From NCBI GenBank assembly GCA_005882415.1, contig VBAE01000131.1, positions 1 to 22,017 on the forward strand: 22,017 nt of DNA, read 5' to 3'. The notes below the pieces were generated by a model. That model was not told the origin of the DNA and did not search any database. It was given only the letters and a program-made list of their open reading frames with translations. Position 1 is the first letter of the stretch, and the number at the start of each line of letters is the position of its first letter. Shown piece by piece: positions 8,483 through 15,416 of this stretch. Made by a program: the position numbers and the translations under genes. This DNA comes from Alphaproteobacteria bacterium. Lineage in GTDB: Bacteria; Pseudomonadota; Alphaproteobacteria; Sphingomonadales; Sphingomonadaceae.

Positions 8483-9196
8483 ATGACACGCTTCCTGACG
8501 ATCGCGTCGGCCCTTGCGCTCGCCGTTCCGGCCGTGCCGGCCATCGCACAGACCGCACCCGTGCTGGCGGGGACGAGGCTCGACGTGGTCGCCACCGGCG
8601 AGGTGAGCCGGGTGCCGGACGTCGCCCGGATCAGCGCCGGGGTCGTCACCGCCGCCCCGACCGCCTCGGCAGCGCTGGAGCAGAATGCGCGGCAGATGGA
8701 GTCGGTCCGAGCCGCCCTGAAGCGCGCCGGAATCGCCGACCGCGACATCCAGACCAGCTCGATCAACCTCTTCCCCGACTACCGCCAGGACCAGACTGGC
8801 ACCGCGCCGCCGCAGATCGTCGGCTACCGCGCCTCCAACGACGTCAGCGTCCGCTTCCGCGACATCCGCAACGCCGGCAAGATCCTTGATGCCCTCGTCG
8901 CCCAGGGTGCGAACCAGATCAACGGGCCGGCGCTGTCGATCGACCAGCCCGAAGCGGCGCTCGACGAGGCGCGGACCAAGGCGCTCGACGCCGCCCGCAA
9001 GCGCGCCGACCTCTACGCGCGGGCGCTCGGCAAAAGGGTCGGCAAGATCCTCTCGGTCTCGGAAGGCGGCGGCTATAGCGGCAGCCCGATGCCGATGATG
9101 TCGATGGCACGAGTTGGAAAAGGCGCGGACACCTCGATCGATCCCGGCGAGCAGACGCTTTCGGTCAGCCTCTCGGTCAGCTTCGAGCTGGAGTGA
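8483..9196 (+). CDS. Periplasmic SIMPL-domain (DUF541) protein
   Basis: A 237-residue exported protein. Residues 1-23 form a signal peptide (MTRFLTIASALALAVPAVPA, then IAQ). The rest is one SIMPL/DUF541 domain: it opens with LDVVATGEVSRVPDVARISAGV and has the conserved IQTSSINLFPDY and ARKRADLYARALG stretches. Relatives include the Brucella BP26 immunogen and E. coli YggE, linked to envelope and oxidative stress, with ring-shaped oligomers known for BP26. No catalytic activity is established. The ATG at 8483 is supported by GGAG eight bases upstream. A TTG 21 bases earlier is less likely. A strong hairpin follows the stop codon directly. Confidence 0.92.
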   Translation: MTRFLTIASALALAVPAVPAIAQTAPVLAGTRLDVVATGEVSRVPDVARISAGVVTAAPTASAALEQNARQMESVRAALKRAGIADRDIQTSSINLFPDYRQDQTGTAPPQIVGYRASNDVSVRFRDIRNAGKILDALVAQGANQINGPALSIDQPEAALDEARTKALDAARKRADLYARALGKRVGKILSVSEGGGYSGSPMPMMSMARVGKGADTSIDPGEQTLSVSLSVSFELE

Positions 9197-9240
9197 ACAG
9201 GGAAAGGGCGGCCCGATCCCCTCGAGCCGCCCTCCCCTGT
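9197..9240. terminator. Bidirectional terminator hairpin between the SIMPL gene and sciP
   Basis: Arms ACAGGG (9197-9202) and GGGCGGC (9206-9212) pair with GCCGCCC (9226-9232) and CCCTGT (9235-9240), giving an almost continuous stem with a 13-base loop. It starts at the base after the SIMPL stop codon and lies between convergent genes, so it could serve both strands. It has no long T tract. Confidence 0.65.
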
Positions 9241-9263
9241 TCCCGCCGACCGGGCGGAGAAAG

Positions 9264-9563
9264 TCAGTATTTCTGCTGGCGCTCGTACAGCGACTTGTAG
9301 TGCTGGATGCGCGTGACCCTGAGGCCGGGCATGCCGGAGCGGTCGACCGCGCGCTGCCAGGAGGCGAACTCCTCCAGCGTCAGGCCGTAGCGCTCGCACG
9401 CCTCGTCGACGCTCAAGAGCCCGCCGTTCACCGCGGCCACAACCTCGGCCTTGCGGCGGACGACCCACCGGCTCGTCGAGCTCGGCGGCAGGCTGTCCAA
9501 AGTCAGCGGTTCCCCCAACGGACCGATGACCTGTGCCGGCCTGATTTTCTGATTCTCGATCAT
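9264..9563 (-). CDS. sciP: SciP, CtrA-inhibitory small transcription regulator (DUF1153)
   Basis: A 99-residue helix-turn-helix protein. The block RWVVRRKAEVVAAVNGGLLS followed by ACERYGLTLEEFASWQRAVD matches the DUF1153/SciP family, including the YVIGP-like start (here QVIGPLGEPLTLDSLP). In Caulobacter SciP binds CtrA and blocks activation of its target promoters in G1, so this protein is likely part of the CtrA cell-cycle circuit. I chose the ATG at 9563, with GAGG five bases upstream, over a GTG two codons earlier. The gene converges on the SIMPL gene. No full CtrA box (TTAA-N7-TTAA) was seen in its upstream region. Confidence 0.93.
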   Translation of the reverse strand: MIENQKIRPAQVIGPLGEPLTLDSLPPSSTSRWVVRRKAEVVAAVNGGLLSVDEACERYGLTLEEFASWQRAVDRSGMPGLRVTRIQHYKSLYERQQKY

Positions 9564-9659
9564 TCCCACCTCAAAAATGTCGCCGGCTGACGGCCCGAAA
9601 GCCGCCTCCCCTTCCCAGCCTGTACGCGCCGGGCCTTGAAAGAAGCCTGAAATGCGAAG

Positions 9660-9686
9660 GTAAACGCGCTGGTCATTTGCGTTTAC
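9660..9686. promoter_or_regulatory. Inverted repeat upstream of sciP (candidate operator or weak terminator)
   Basis: GTAAACGC (9660-9667) and GCGTTTAC (9679-9686) are perfect 8-bp arms, 11 bases apart. The repeat sits about 100 bases upstream of the sciP start and also covers the stop codon of the small minus-strand ORF at 9683-9868. It could be a regulator site for sciP or a weak terminator for that ORF. The sequence does not decide this. Confidence 0.4.
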
Positions 9687-9868
9687 GCCGCGTTTCCGGC
9701 GAAGGTCCGGCCCGGATAGAAGGACCCCCGCCGCAGCAGCACCGCTTCGCGCCAGTTGGGGCCGCCGAGCAGGATCTCGGCGAGCGGCTGGCGAATCGCG
9801 GCGATGGGCCCCGCAGGCGCAGCCGCTTCCCTTGCGGCGGCATTGCCCGTCTGCTGCGCGCGCAGCAT
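9683..9868 (-). CDS. Possible small hypothetical protein (61 aa)
   Basis: The minus strand has a 61-codon ORF starting with ATG at 9868. Codon third positions are strongly G/C, like the real genes here, and the C-terminal part (LAEILLGGPNWREAVLLRRG, then SFYPGRTF) looks protein-like. I do not recognise a family. No clear ribosome-binding site precedes the ATG. The frame stays open upstream for about 17 codons to a TAA, with no ATG, GTG or TTG. It would be transcribed toward sciP and divergently from mnmA. Apart from this ORF and the 9660 repeat, I see nothing in 9564-9969. Confidence 0.35.
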   Translation of the reverse strand: MLRAQQTGNAAAREAAAPAGPIAAIRQPLAEILLGGPNWREAVLLRRGSFYPGRTFAGNAA

Positions 9869-9969
9869 CGCTACCAGCAGGCCGTAATCGAGCCGTACGG
9901 CCGTGAAGGTCCGGTAAAAGCGGCTTTAGGGTGGGCTTAAGAGCTTCCTCGCCCTATGTAGCCGCGGCA

Positions 9970-11085
9970 ATGAACGTGGATTTCCAGCTCTCGAAGCCGG
10001 CGTCAGAGGCCCGAATCGTCGTCGCCATGTCGGGCGGAGTCGACAGCTCGGTCGTGGCCGCGCTCGCCGCCCGGAGCGGCGCCGAGGTGATCGGGGTGAC
10101 CCTCCAGCTCTACGACCATGGCGAGGCGGTCGGGCGTTCAAAGACCTGCTGCGCCGGCCGTGACATCTACGACGCGCGCACCGTGGCGGAGAAGCTTGGG
10201 TTCGCCCACTACGTCTTCGATTATGAGAGCCGCTTCCGCGACAGCGTGATCGAGCGCTTCGCCGACGAATATGCGAAGGGCCGGACGCCGATCCCGTGCG
10301 TGTCGTGCAACCAGAGCGTCAAGTTCACCGACCTGCTCGGCCTCGCCCGCGACCTGGGCGCCGACTGCCTCGCCACCGGCCATTATGTCAGGCGGGTGAT
10401 GGGGCCTGCGGGCGCGGAGCTTCACCGGGCGGCGGACCCGGCGCGGGACCAGAGCTATTTCCTGTTCGCGACGACCCAGGAGCAATTGGACTTCATCCGC
10501 TTCCCGCTCGGGGACCTTCCCAAGAGTGCCGTGCGCGACATCGCCCGGGAGTTGGAGCTGGTCGTCGCCGACAAGCCGGACAGCCAGGACATCTGCTTCG
10601 TCCCCAATGGCGACTATGCCGCGGTGGTGAAGAAGGTGCGGCCGGAAGCTGCGCAGGAAGGCGAGATCGTCGACCTCTCCGGCGCGGTGCTCGGCCGCCA
10701 CAAGGGCCTGATCCACTTCACCGTCGGCCAGCGTCGCGGGCTGGAGATCGGCGGCCAGGCCGAGCCGCTCTACGTCGTCCGCCTCGAGCCGGAGGCGCGG
10801 CGGGTGGTGGTCGGGCCGAAGAGCGCGCTTGCCGTCGGCGGCGCGATCCTCTCGGGCCTCAACTGGCTCGGCGAGGGGCAGAGGGACGGGCTGAGCGCCA
10901 AGGTTCGATCGATGGCGCGGCCGGCGCCGGCCTCGTTCGACGGCAGCCTGCTCCGCTTCCACGCGCCCGAGTACGGCGTCGCGCCGGGCCAGGCGGCGGT
11001 GCTCTACGAGGGCGACCGGGTGCTCGGCGGCGGCTGGATCGAGGAGACCCTGCCCTTCCTCGACGAGGCCCGCGCGGCCGCCTAA
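9970..11085 (+). CDS. mnmA: tRNA-specific 2-thiouridylase MnmA
   Basis: A 371-residue enzyme that puts sulfur on C2 of the wobble uridine U34 in tRNAs for Lys, Glu and Gln, using ATP and a persulfide relay. The PP-loop is SGGVDSS (21-27). The two catalytic Cys expected from E. coli C102 and C199 are C113 in PCVSCNQSVKF (C110 is also present) and C209 in SQDICFVPNGDY. TVGQRRGL and the C-terminal beta-barrel are also present. The ATG at 9970 gives the family-like start; an in-frame GTG at 9931 would add 13 residues. No strong ribosome-binding site is seen before the ATG, so a short-leader or leaderless message is possible. A small hairpin overlaps its stop. Confidence 0.97.
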   Translation: MNVDFQLSKPASEARIVVAMSGGVDSSVVAALAARSGAEVIGVTLQLYDHGEAVGRSKTCCAGRDIYDARTVAEKLGFAHYVFDYESRFRDSVIERFADEYAKGRTPIPCVSCNQSVKFTDLLGLARDLGADCLATGHYVRRVMGPAGAELHRAADPARDQSYFLFATTQEQLDFIRFPLGDLPKSAVRDIARELELVVADKPDSQDICFVPNGDYAAVVKKVRPEAAQEGEIVDLSGAVLGRHKGLIHFTVGQRRGLEIGGQAEPLYVVRLEPEARRVVVGPKSALAVGGAILSGLNWLGEGQRDGLSAKVRSMARPAPASFDGSLLRFHAPEYGVAPGQAAVLYEGDRVLGGGWIEETLPFLDEARAAA

Positions 11086-11094
11086 GCTGCGGCC
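11076..11094 (+). terminator. Weak hairpin overlapping the mnmA stop codon
   Basis: GGCCGC (11076-11081) and GCGGCC (11089-11094) are perfect arms around a 7-base loop that contains the TAA stop. No T tract follows. It may reduce read-through into the kinase gene. Confidence 0.3.
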
Positions 11095-11119
11095 CGGCCA
11101 ACAATTCTCTCGCGGCGAC

Positions 11120-11133
11120 TTGATCTATGTCAA
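11120..11133. promoter_or_regulatory. FNR/FixK-type operator
   Basis: TTGATCTATGTCAA matches the FNR/FixK consensus TTGAT-N4-ATCAA at nine of ten defined bases, and fits the FixK form ending in GTCAA fully. If the site activates from -41.5, transcription would start near 11168, toward the histidine kinase gene. It lies 34 bp after the mnmA stop. The regulator gene is not in the window. Confidence 0.6.
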
Positions 11134-11252
11134 AGCGGGAGTGCTGTGCCCCGTGACGTCTCGTTGCCATCGACCTGCCGCGCAGGCTGTCCAAGCGCCT
11201 GCCCGGGCCGGTCACCGAGGTCGCGGTCGGCGCAGGCATCACCGCGCTGTTC

Positions 11253-12158
11253 GTGCTGCTCCGCCTGCTCTCCCCGCTCCCCGCGGACGCCGCCCCTTTC
11301 GCACTCGCCTTCGTTTCGCTGGCTTTGTCGACGCTGATCGCCGGGTGGCGCGCCGGGCTGGTCGCTTTGGTGCTGGGCCAGATCCTCATCTGGTATTTCG
11401 TGCTTCCGCCGCACGGCAGCTTCGCTGTTCCGACCTTAAGCCTCGCCTGGGGCCTCCTCATCACCACCTTGTCGGAAGGCCTGATCCTGACCGCGCTCGG
11501 TCTCTATCAAAGCGAGGTCCGGCGCGGGCGGATCGAGCGGACCCGGCGCATCAACTTCCTCGGCCATGCGCTGCGCGAGATGGACCACCGCACCCGCAAC
11601 AATTTCCAGATCGTCACCAGCCTTTTGACCCTCCAGGCGGGCCGCGCCTCGACCCCCGAGGCGCAGGCGGCGCTCAGGGAAGCGGCCGACCGGCTGCAGG
11701 CGGTGTCGGCGGTCTATGCCTCGCTCCGGCCGAGCAGCGCCGGCCTCGCCGCGGTCCGGCTCCAGGACCAGCTCCAGGAGATGTGCGACCAGATCCGCCG
11801 CGGAATCCTCCCGGACGGGATCAGCCTCGAAACGGAGCTGGAAGCGGTGCTGGTCCCCGCCGACACCGCGGTCGCGATCGGCATCATCGTCAACGAGCTC
11901 GTCACCAACGCCTGCAAGCACGCCTTCCCGGACGGCAAGGGAAGCATCAGGATCAGCGCCGTCCGCAACGGCGAGGCGGCCCATATCGAGGTCGCCGACG
12001 ACGGCATCGGCTATGCCCCGGGCGCGGGCGGCAAGGGCAAAGGGGGCCTGGGCACGAGGCTGGTCAGCGCCTTCGTCCAGCGCGTCGGCGGCACCAGCGA
12101 GGTCGAATCCTCGGGCAAAGGCACCACCCACAGCATCAGCGTCCCCCTCCCCCGGTGA
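11253..12158 (+). CDS. Membrane-bound HWE/HisKA_2-type sensor histidine kinase (N-terminus uncertain)
   Basis: The first ~75 residues are helical membrane segments like the KdpD-type DUF4118 domain (WRAGLVALVLGQILIWYFVL, then PPHGSF). The phosphorylation helix follows with EMDHRTRNNFQIV (H112 counted from GTG 11253), then an ATPase domain with the N box IIVNELVTNACKHAF and the G boxes DDGIGYAPG and GKGGLGTRLV. This is the HWE/HisKA_2 family, which phosphorylates a response regulator; none is next to it. The GTG at 11253 is the first ordinary start, but it cuts the first helix. The frame stays open back to a TGA at 11154 and codes for a plausible start (IDLPRRLSKRLPGPVTEV, then AVGAGITALF) with no ATG, GTG or TTG. 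The stop overlaps the start of the NUDIX gene. An FNR-like site lies upstream. Confidence 0.88.
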   Translation: MLLRLLSPLPADAAPFALAFVSLALSTLIAGWRAGLVALVLGQILIWYFVLPPHGSFAVPTLSLAWGLLITTLSEGLILTALGLYQSEVRRGRIERTRRINFLGHALREMDHRTRNNFQIVTSLLTLQAGRASTPEAQAALREAADRLQAVSAVYASLRPSSAGLAAVRLQDQLQEMCDQIRRGILPDGISLETELEAVLVPADTAVAIGIIVNELVTNACKHAFPDGKGSIRISAVRNGEAAHIEVADDGIGYAPGAGGKGKGGLGTRLVSAFVQRVGGTSEVESSGKGTTHSISVPLPR

Positions 12159-12619
12159 GTGCGCCGAGGAGCGCCGGAATCCTCCTCTACCGGCGCAGGC
12201 CTGAGGGGTTGGAAGTGCTCCTCATCCGCCCCGGCGGCCCCTTCTGGCGCGGCCGCGACCAGGGCGCCTGGATGATCCCCAAGGGGGCGATCGAGGACGG
12301 CGAGGCGGCGCTGGATGCGGCCTCGCGCGAGTTCGAGGAGGAGCTGGGGACGCGGCCGGGGGGAACGCCGGTGCCGCTGGCGGTTATACGTCAGACCGGC
12401 GGGAAGTGGGTGGAGGCGTTCGCATTGGAGGGCGACCTCGATGCCGCGGCGATCGTCAGCAACCGCTTCAGCCTGGAATATCCGCCCAAGACCGGCCGCT
12501 TCCAGGACTTCCCGGAGGTCGAGGAGGCGCGCTGGTTCGCGCTTTCGGAGGCGAGGGCGATGATCCTCAACAGCCAGTCGCCGCTGCTCGACGCGCTGGA
12601 GGGGATGGTCGGGGGCTAG
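12155..12619 (+). CDS. NUDIX domain-containing hydrolase
   Basis: A 154-residue single-domain protein. The NUDIX box runs from G44 to T66: Gly, five residues, E50, seven residues, then R58-E59-F-E-E62-E63-L-G65. Only the final hydrophobic position is a Thr. The GAWMIPKG stretch just before it is typical of NUDIX hydrolases that cleave nucleoside diphosphates linked to another group, such as Ap4A-type dinucleotides. The exact substrate is not known. The GTG start at 12155 overlaps the kinase stop as GTGA, so it should be translationally coupled to the kinase. The frame is open upstream to 11120, but that part is only the kinase read in the wrong frame. The repeat array begins nine bases after the stop. 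Confidence 0.92.
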   Translation: MSAPRSAGILLYRRRPEGLEVLLIRPGGPFWRGRDQGAWMIPKGAIEDGEAALDAASREFEEELGTRPGGTPVPLAVIRQTGGKWVEAFALEGDLDAAAIVSNRFSLEYPPKTGRFQDFPEVEEARWFALSEARAMILNSQSPLLDALEGMVGG

Positions 12620-12627
12620 AACTTGCT

Positions 12628-12724
12628 CGTCATTCCGGGCTTGACCCGGAATCCATGAACACAGGCCTATGCGAACTGGACCCGAACCGTGTTCATAGAT
12701 GGCGGATCGGGGTCCGGCATGACG
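12628..12724. repeat. Palindromic repeat unit A1
   Basis: A 97-bp unit from CGTCAT to ATGACG. Its left hairpin is ATTCCGGG-CTTGA-CCCGGAAT. Its right hairpin, GGCGGA/TCCGGC, has one mismatch. CCATGAACAC and GTGTTCATAG in the middle form an outer, imperfect pairing. A 28-bp spacer links it to unit A2. The stretch 12620-13016 holds repeats A1-A3 and a small hairpin but no gene that I can support. Confidence 0.9.
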
Positions 12725-12752
12725 TTTTGGTACGGCCGCCTCGCCTCTCCAT

Positions 12753-12848
12753 CGTCATCCCGGGCTTGACCCGGGATCCATGAACACAGGTCTATGCGCA
12801 CTGGACCCGATCCGTGTTCATGGATGCCGGATCAAGTCCGGCATGACG
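12753..12848. repeat. Palindromic repeat unit A2
   Basis: A 96-bp unit with both hairpins perfect: left ATCCCGGG-CTTGA-CCCGGGAT, right ATGCCGGA-TCAAG-TCCGGCAT. It starts 125 bp after A1. The last 40 bases are the same as in unit B2, about 2.66 kb away. Confidence 0.92.
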
Positions 12849-12878
12849 GGTTTGGGTACGGGCGCCTCGCCCGTCCCT

Positions 12879-12900
12879 CGTCATCCCGGGCCTGACCCGT
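12879..12900. repeat. Truncated repeat unit A3
   Basis: Starts with CGTCATCCCGGGCCTGACCC, 126 bp after A2, then leaves the repeat consensus. The spacer before it (12849-12878) resembles the other spacers, which shows the array repeats as a 125-126 bp unit. Confidence 0.75.
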
Positions 12901-12950
12901 TCCATCCGAATCGGATCAAACCCCCTTCCACATCCTCCGAATCGGACCGG

Positions 12951-12966
12951 GTTTCTGTGGGAAACC
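12951..12966. repeat. Small hairpin upstream of the five-helix membrane protein gene
   Basis: GGTTTC (12951-12956) and GAAACC (12961-12966) are perfect arms with a TGTG tetraloop. It lies 50 bases upstream of the ATG at 13017. A CCGAATCGGA motif occurs twice just before it (12907-12916 and 12938-12947). Role unknown; it could be an operator or a leader RNA structure. Confidence 0.45.
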
Positions 12967-13016
12967 GAGTCGGATGAGGGGCTTACTGGCCGGATGCGCG
13001 ATCCGGGGGGTGGGCG

Positions 13017-14444
13017 ATGGAATATCTCAACTATCTGTTTTTGGCGGCGGCCTGGTGGATCTGGATGCTCGTCGCCGCAGCGGCGGGAGCCCTGGTCTAT
13101 CTGAACCGCCACAGCTTCGGCGTCACCGAATTCCTCTACACCTTCCCGCTGATCGGACGCCTTGCGCGATTCTCCAAGGATTATTCCGAGTCGAACAGCC
13201 AGGCCGGCTGGCTCAATGTCGAGAATACGCTCTGCCGCGACTATGCGCGCCACTGCACCGCCATCTCGCAGGAGGAGTTCGACAACAACATCCTGTACCT
13301 CAAGAAGACCTACGACCACGGCCGGCGCGAGATCCCGATGTGGGTGATCTGCATGCTCGGCCTGCTGGTGATCATGGAGGCGCTCGGCTTCTCCTACATA
13401 TTGGGCGGGCTGATGGCCGCGGAGGCATCGGAGAATATCCGGACCGCCTTGATGGTCGGGATCGTGCTGGTGCTCGCAACCATCCTCATCTGGGTGACTC
13501 ACCAGGCGGGGCATCAATATTTCCGGACGAGCCTGCTTCGCCACTGCTTCCGCGAATTCCAGAAGGACAAGCGCGCCGACCGCGCGTTCAGCTCCGAGAT
13601 CGTGTCGCTCGACCAGGACCAGCATGTCGACGACCTGCAGCCGACCCACGTCCAGTGCGTCAACCGGGTGATCAGCAAGCCCGGCGATGTCGGCAACCAT
13701 GCCTGGGCGTGGATCGCCGGCGTATTGGTCGTCACCATCGCGATCGGCTCGATCGTACTTCGGGTCGACGCGATGCACGTCGCCCAGGCGGAGATGGCCG
13801 ACGCCTCGGTCGCGGCCATGCCCGGCGGCGGCGACGCCGCGGCGGCCGATCCCGCCCTCGCCGATCCGGCGGCGATGCCCGACCCGGCGGCGGCGGCCAT
13901 GCCCGATGCCGCGGCGGCTCCGGCGGCTGCGCCCGCTGCGGCCGCGCCCAAGCCGGCGGGCCCCGACGCGGCCAAGGAGAATGCGGCGCTGATGGGCTTC
14001 ATCATGCTCGCCATCATCTTCGTGGTGACCCAGATGGTGGGGGTGGGGGTGGGCCTTCGCTACGGATTTGCTGGCAAGCAGAGCAAGCTCGCCCATAAGG
14101 CGACCAACGGCCATGCCGAATATGGCTCTTACTTCGCGCCGGTCGAGCAGAAGATGATGATCGCCAATGCGCGGCTGCTGAAGCTCCACCAGCTGCTCGA
14201 GAAGCATTCGCCGACGCCAATCGATTTCCCGAAGGACTTCTTCCACTTCGTCCAGGAGCAGAAGGCGCGGGGCGCAAGCTATTTGCAGATGCCGCCCCCC
14301 GACCGCGGGCAGACGGCGGCGGCGCCCGCGCCGGCTGCCAAGGCGAATGGCCATGCTCCCGACGGGATGGGCGATGCGCCGGGCGAGATCCCGGTCGCGA
14401 CCGACCCCCTCGACGAAGCGCAGCAGCCGGAGGGGCAGGCGTGA
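13017..14444 (+). CDS. Unassigned five-helix membrane protein with Ala/Pro-rich loop
   Basis: A 475-residue protein that I cannot place in a family. Hydrophobic helices are at about 5-29, 107-131, 139-160, 228-248 and 324-350. Basic loops at 30-106 and 161-226 suggest these are cytoplasmic, which puts the N-terminus outside and the C-terminal tail (351-475) inside. Residues 266-322 are almost only Ala, Pro, Asp, Gly and Met, a flexible linker predicted to be periplasmic. The last 60 residues are again Ala/Pro-rich. The ATG at 13017 has a G-rich site (GGGGGGTGGG) upstream. Its stop overlaps the start of the exported vWA-like gene as GTGA, so the two are probably made together and may interact through the periplasmic loop. 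Codon use looks like that of its neighbours. A scaffold, transporter or MotA/TolQ-like role is not supported by any motif I can see. Confidence 0.85.
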   Translation: MEYLNYLFLAAAWWIWMLVAAAAGALVYLNRHSFGVTEFLYTFPLIGRLARFSKDYSESNSQAGWLNVENTLCRDYARHCTAISQEEFDNNILYLKKTYDHGRREIPMWVICMLGLLVIMEALGFSYILGGLMAAEASENIRTALMVGIVLVLATILIWVTHQAGHQYFRTSLLRHCFREFQKDKRADRAFSSEIVSLDQDQHVDDLQPTHVQCVNRVISKPGDVGNHAWAWIAGVLVVTIAIGSIVLRVDAMHVAQAEMADASVAAMPGGGDAAAADPALADPAAMPDPAAAAMPDAAAAPAAAPAAAAPKPAGPDAAKENAALMGFIMLAIIFVVTQMVGVGVGLRYGFAGKQSKLAHKATNGHAEYGSYFAPVEQKMMIANARLLKLHQLLEKHSPTPIDFPKDFFHFVQEQKARGASYLQMPPPDRGQTAAAPAPAAKANGHAPDGMGDAPGEIPVATDPLDEAQQPEGQA

Positions 14445-15277
14445 TCCGGACGGCGGCGGCCGCCCTCCTCTTTCTCCTGCTCGGGGTCGCGCCGGCGGCG
14501 GCGCAGGGCGTAGCGCCGGTGCCGAGCTGCTACGCCCGCGTGCCCGCAGCGCACCTGAGGCCGGCGGCTCCGGTGCGGCGGCTCTACGTCATCGTCGACC
14601 AGACGACGTCGCTCGACCCCGATCTCACCAGGACGCTTCGGCAGAATGTGGCGCGGCTGGTCCAGCCGGGCACCGCCTTCACCGTCGCGAGCTTCTCGGC
14701 CTTCCAGGCCGGACATCATGCGAGCGTGGTCGCGTCCGGCTATGTCGAGCCCGCGGTTCCCGCCGGGGTGCGCAATTCGGTCTCCGTCCCGGCCCTGAAG
14801 CAGCTCGACGCCTGCCTCCGCGCCCAGGCGGGCTATGGGGTGCGGGCGGCGCTTGCCGGGCTGGCGCGGGCGCAGGCGACCGGCGGCGGCTCCTTCTCCC
14901 AGAGCGAGATCATGGCGAGCCTGAAGCAGCTCGCGGCGCCCATCGGGACTTTGGCGGCGCGGGACAAGGTGGTGATCCTCGCCTCCGACATGCTGGAGCA
15001 TTCGAGCGCGACCAGCTTCTACGCCCATCAGGGGCTGCGCAGGATCGATCCGCGCGCGGAGCTCGCCAAGGCTGAGGCCAATGCCCTGTTGGCCGAGTTC
15101 GGGGGAGCGCGGCTCTACGTCATCGGCGCGGGCGTGCTTCCGCCTCAGAGCAAGGATGCCGGGCGCACGATCCAGAATCTGAATGCGCTCCAGGCCTTCT
15201 GGACCGAGTGGTTCCGCCGCTCCCACGCCCGGCTTGGGGCGTTCGGGTTGCCCGACCTGGTGCAGCCGATTCCTTAG
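14441..15277 (+). CDS. Exported protein with vWA/MIDAS-like motif, unassigned family
   Basis: A 278-residue protein with a clear signal peptide (residues 1-22, cleavage after PAAAQ or nearby). The mature part starts with a hydrophobic strand RRLYVIVDQTTSLD, in which D53-x-T55-x-S57 matches the D-x-S/T-x-S metal-binding (MIDAS) motif of von Willebrand factor A domains. A second strand ends in an Asp (KVVILASDMLEHSS, D183), and a third is ARLYVIGAGV, consistent with the alternating strands of a Rossmann-like vWA fold. Such domains bind partner proteins through a metal ion. The GTG start at 14441 overlaps the stop of the membrane protein gene and has GGAGGGG six bases upstream. The vWA call is from motifs only, and the MIDAS loop is the only specific evidence. 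It converges on the PhzF-family gene, with two palindromic repeats between them. Confidence 0.8.
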   Translation: MIRTAAAALLFLLLGVAPAAAQGVAPVPSCYARVPAAHLRPAAPVRRLYVIVDQTTSLDPDLTRTLRQNVARLVQPGTAFTVASFSAFQAGHHASVVASGYVEPAVPAGVRNSVSVPALKQLDACLRAQAGYGVRAALAGLARAQATGGGSFSQSEIMASLKQLAAPIGTLAARDKVVILASDMLEHSSATSFYAHQGLRRIDPRAELAKAEANALLAEFGGARLYVIGAGVLPPQSKDAGRTIQNLNALQAFWTEWFRRSHARLGAFGLPDLVQPIP

Positions 15278-15291
15278 GCGGAGGCCTGTTT

Positions 15292-15386
15292 CGTCATTCC
15301 GGGCTTCACCCGGAATCCATCAACACAGGTTTGCGAGGACTGGACTCGGTCCGTGTTTATGGATGGCGGATCAGTCCGCCATGACG
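15292..15386. repeat. Palindromic repeat unit B1
   Basis: A 95-bp unit in the same orientation as A1 and A2. Left hairpin ATTCCGGG-CTTCA-CCCGGAAT. Right hairpin ATGGCGGA-TCAG-TCCGCCAT, where both sides differ from A2 and B2 yet still pair. It starts 14 bases after the vWA-like gene stop. Confidence 0.9.
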
Positions 15387-15416
15387 GGTTTGGTACGGAC
15401 GGCCGCGCCTCTTCCT

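Noticed and set aside
11120..12154. N-terminal extension of the NUDIX protein through the kinase region
   Set aside because: The frame is open by chance. Its sequence is the kinase read out of frame (Arg/Pro/Gly-rich), and the NUDIX domain begins right after the GTGA overlap.
12628..12900. CRISPR array
   Set aside because: Units are ~96 bp with similar spacers of 28-30 bp, not short repeats with unique spacers. The units are palindromic, and no cas gene is present.
12780..12977. Small ORFs inside the repeat arrays (also 15183-15461)
   Set aside because: They are made of repeat sequence and give unrelated peptides starting at the CCATGAACAC motif. No ribosome-binding sites.
12792..14354. A 520-codon minus-strand open frame over the repeat array and the five-helix membrane protein gene
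   Set aside because: It crosses the palindromic repeats and has low-complexity Arg/Gly/His stretches. The plus strand has proper hydrophobic helices and a coupled downstream gene.
13017..14444. MotA/TolQ/ZorA-like identity for the five-helix protein
   Set aside because: Helix number and pairing with an exported partner suggested it, but no conserved MotA/TolQ motif or ZorB/OmpA-like peptidoglycan-binding partner is visible.
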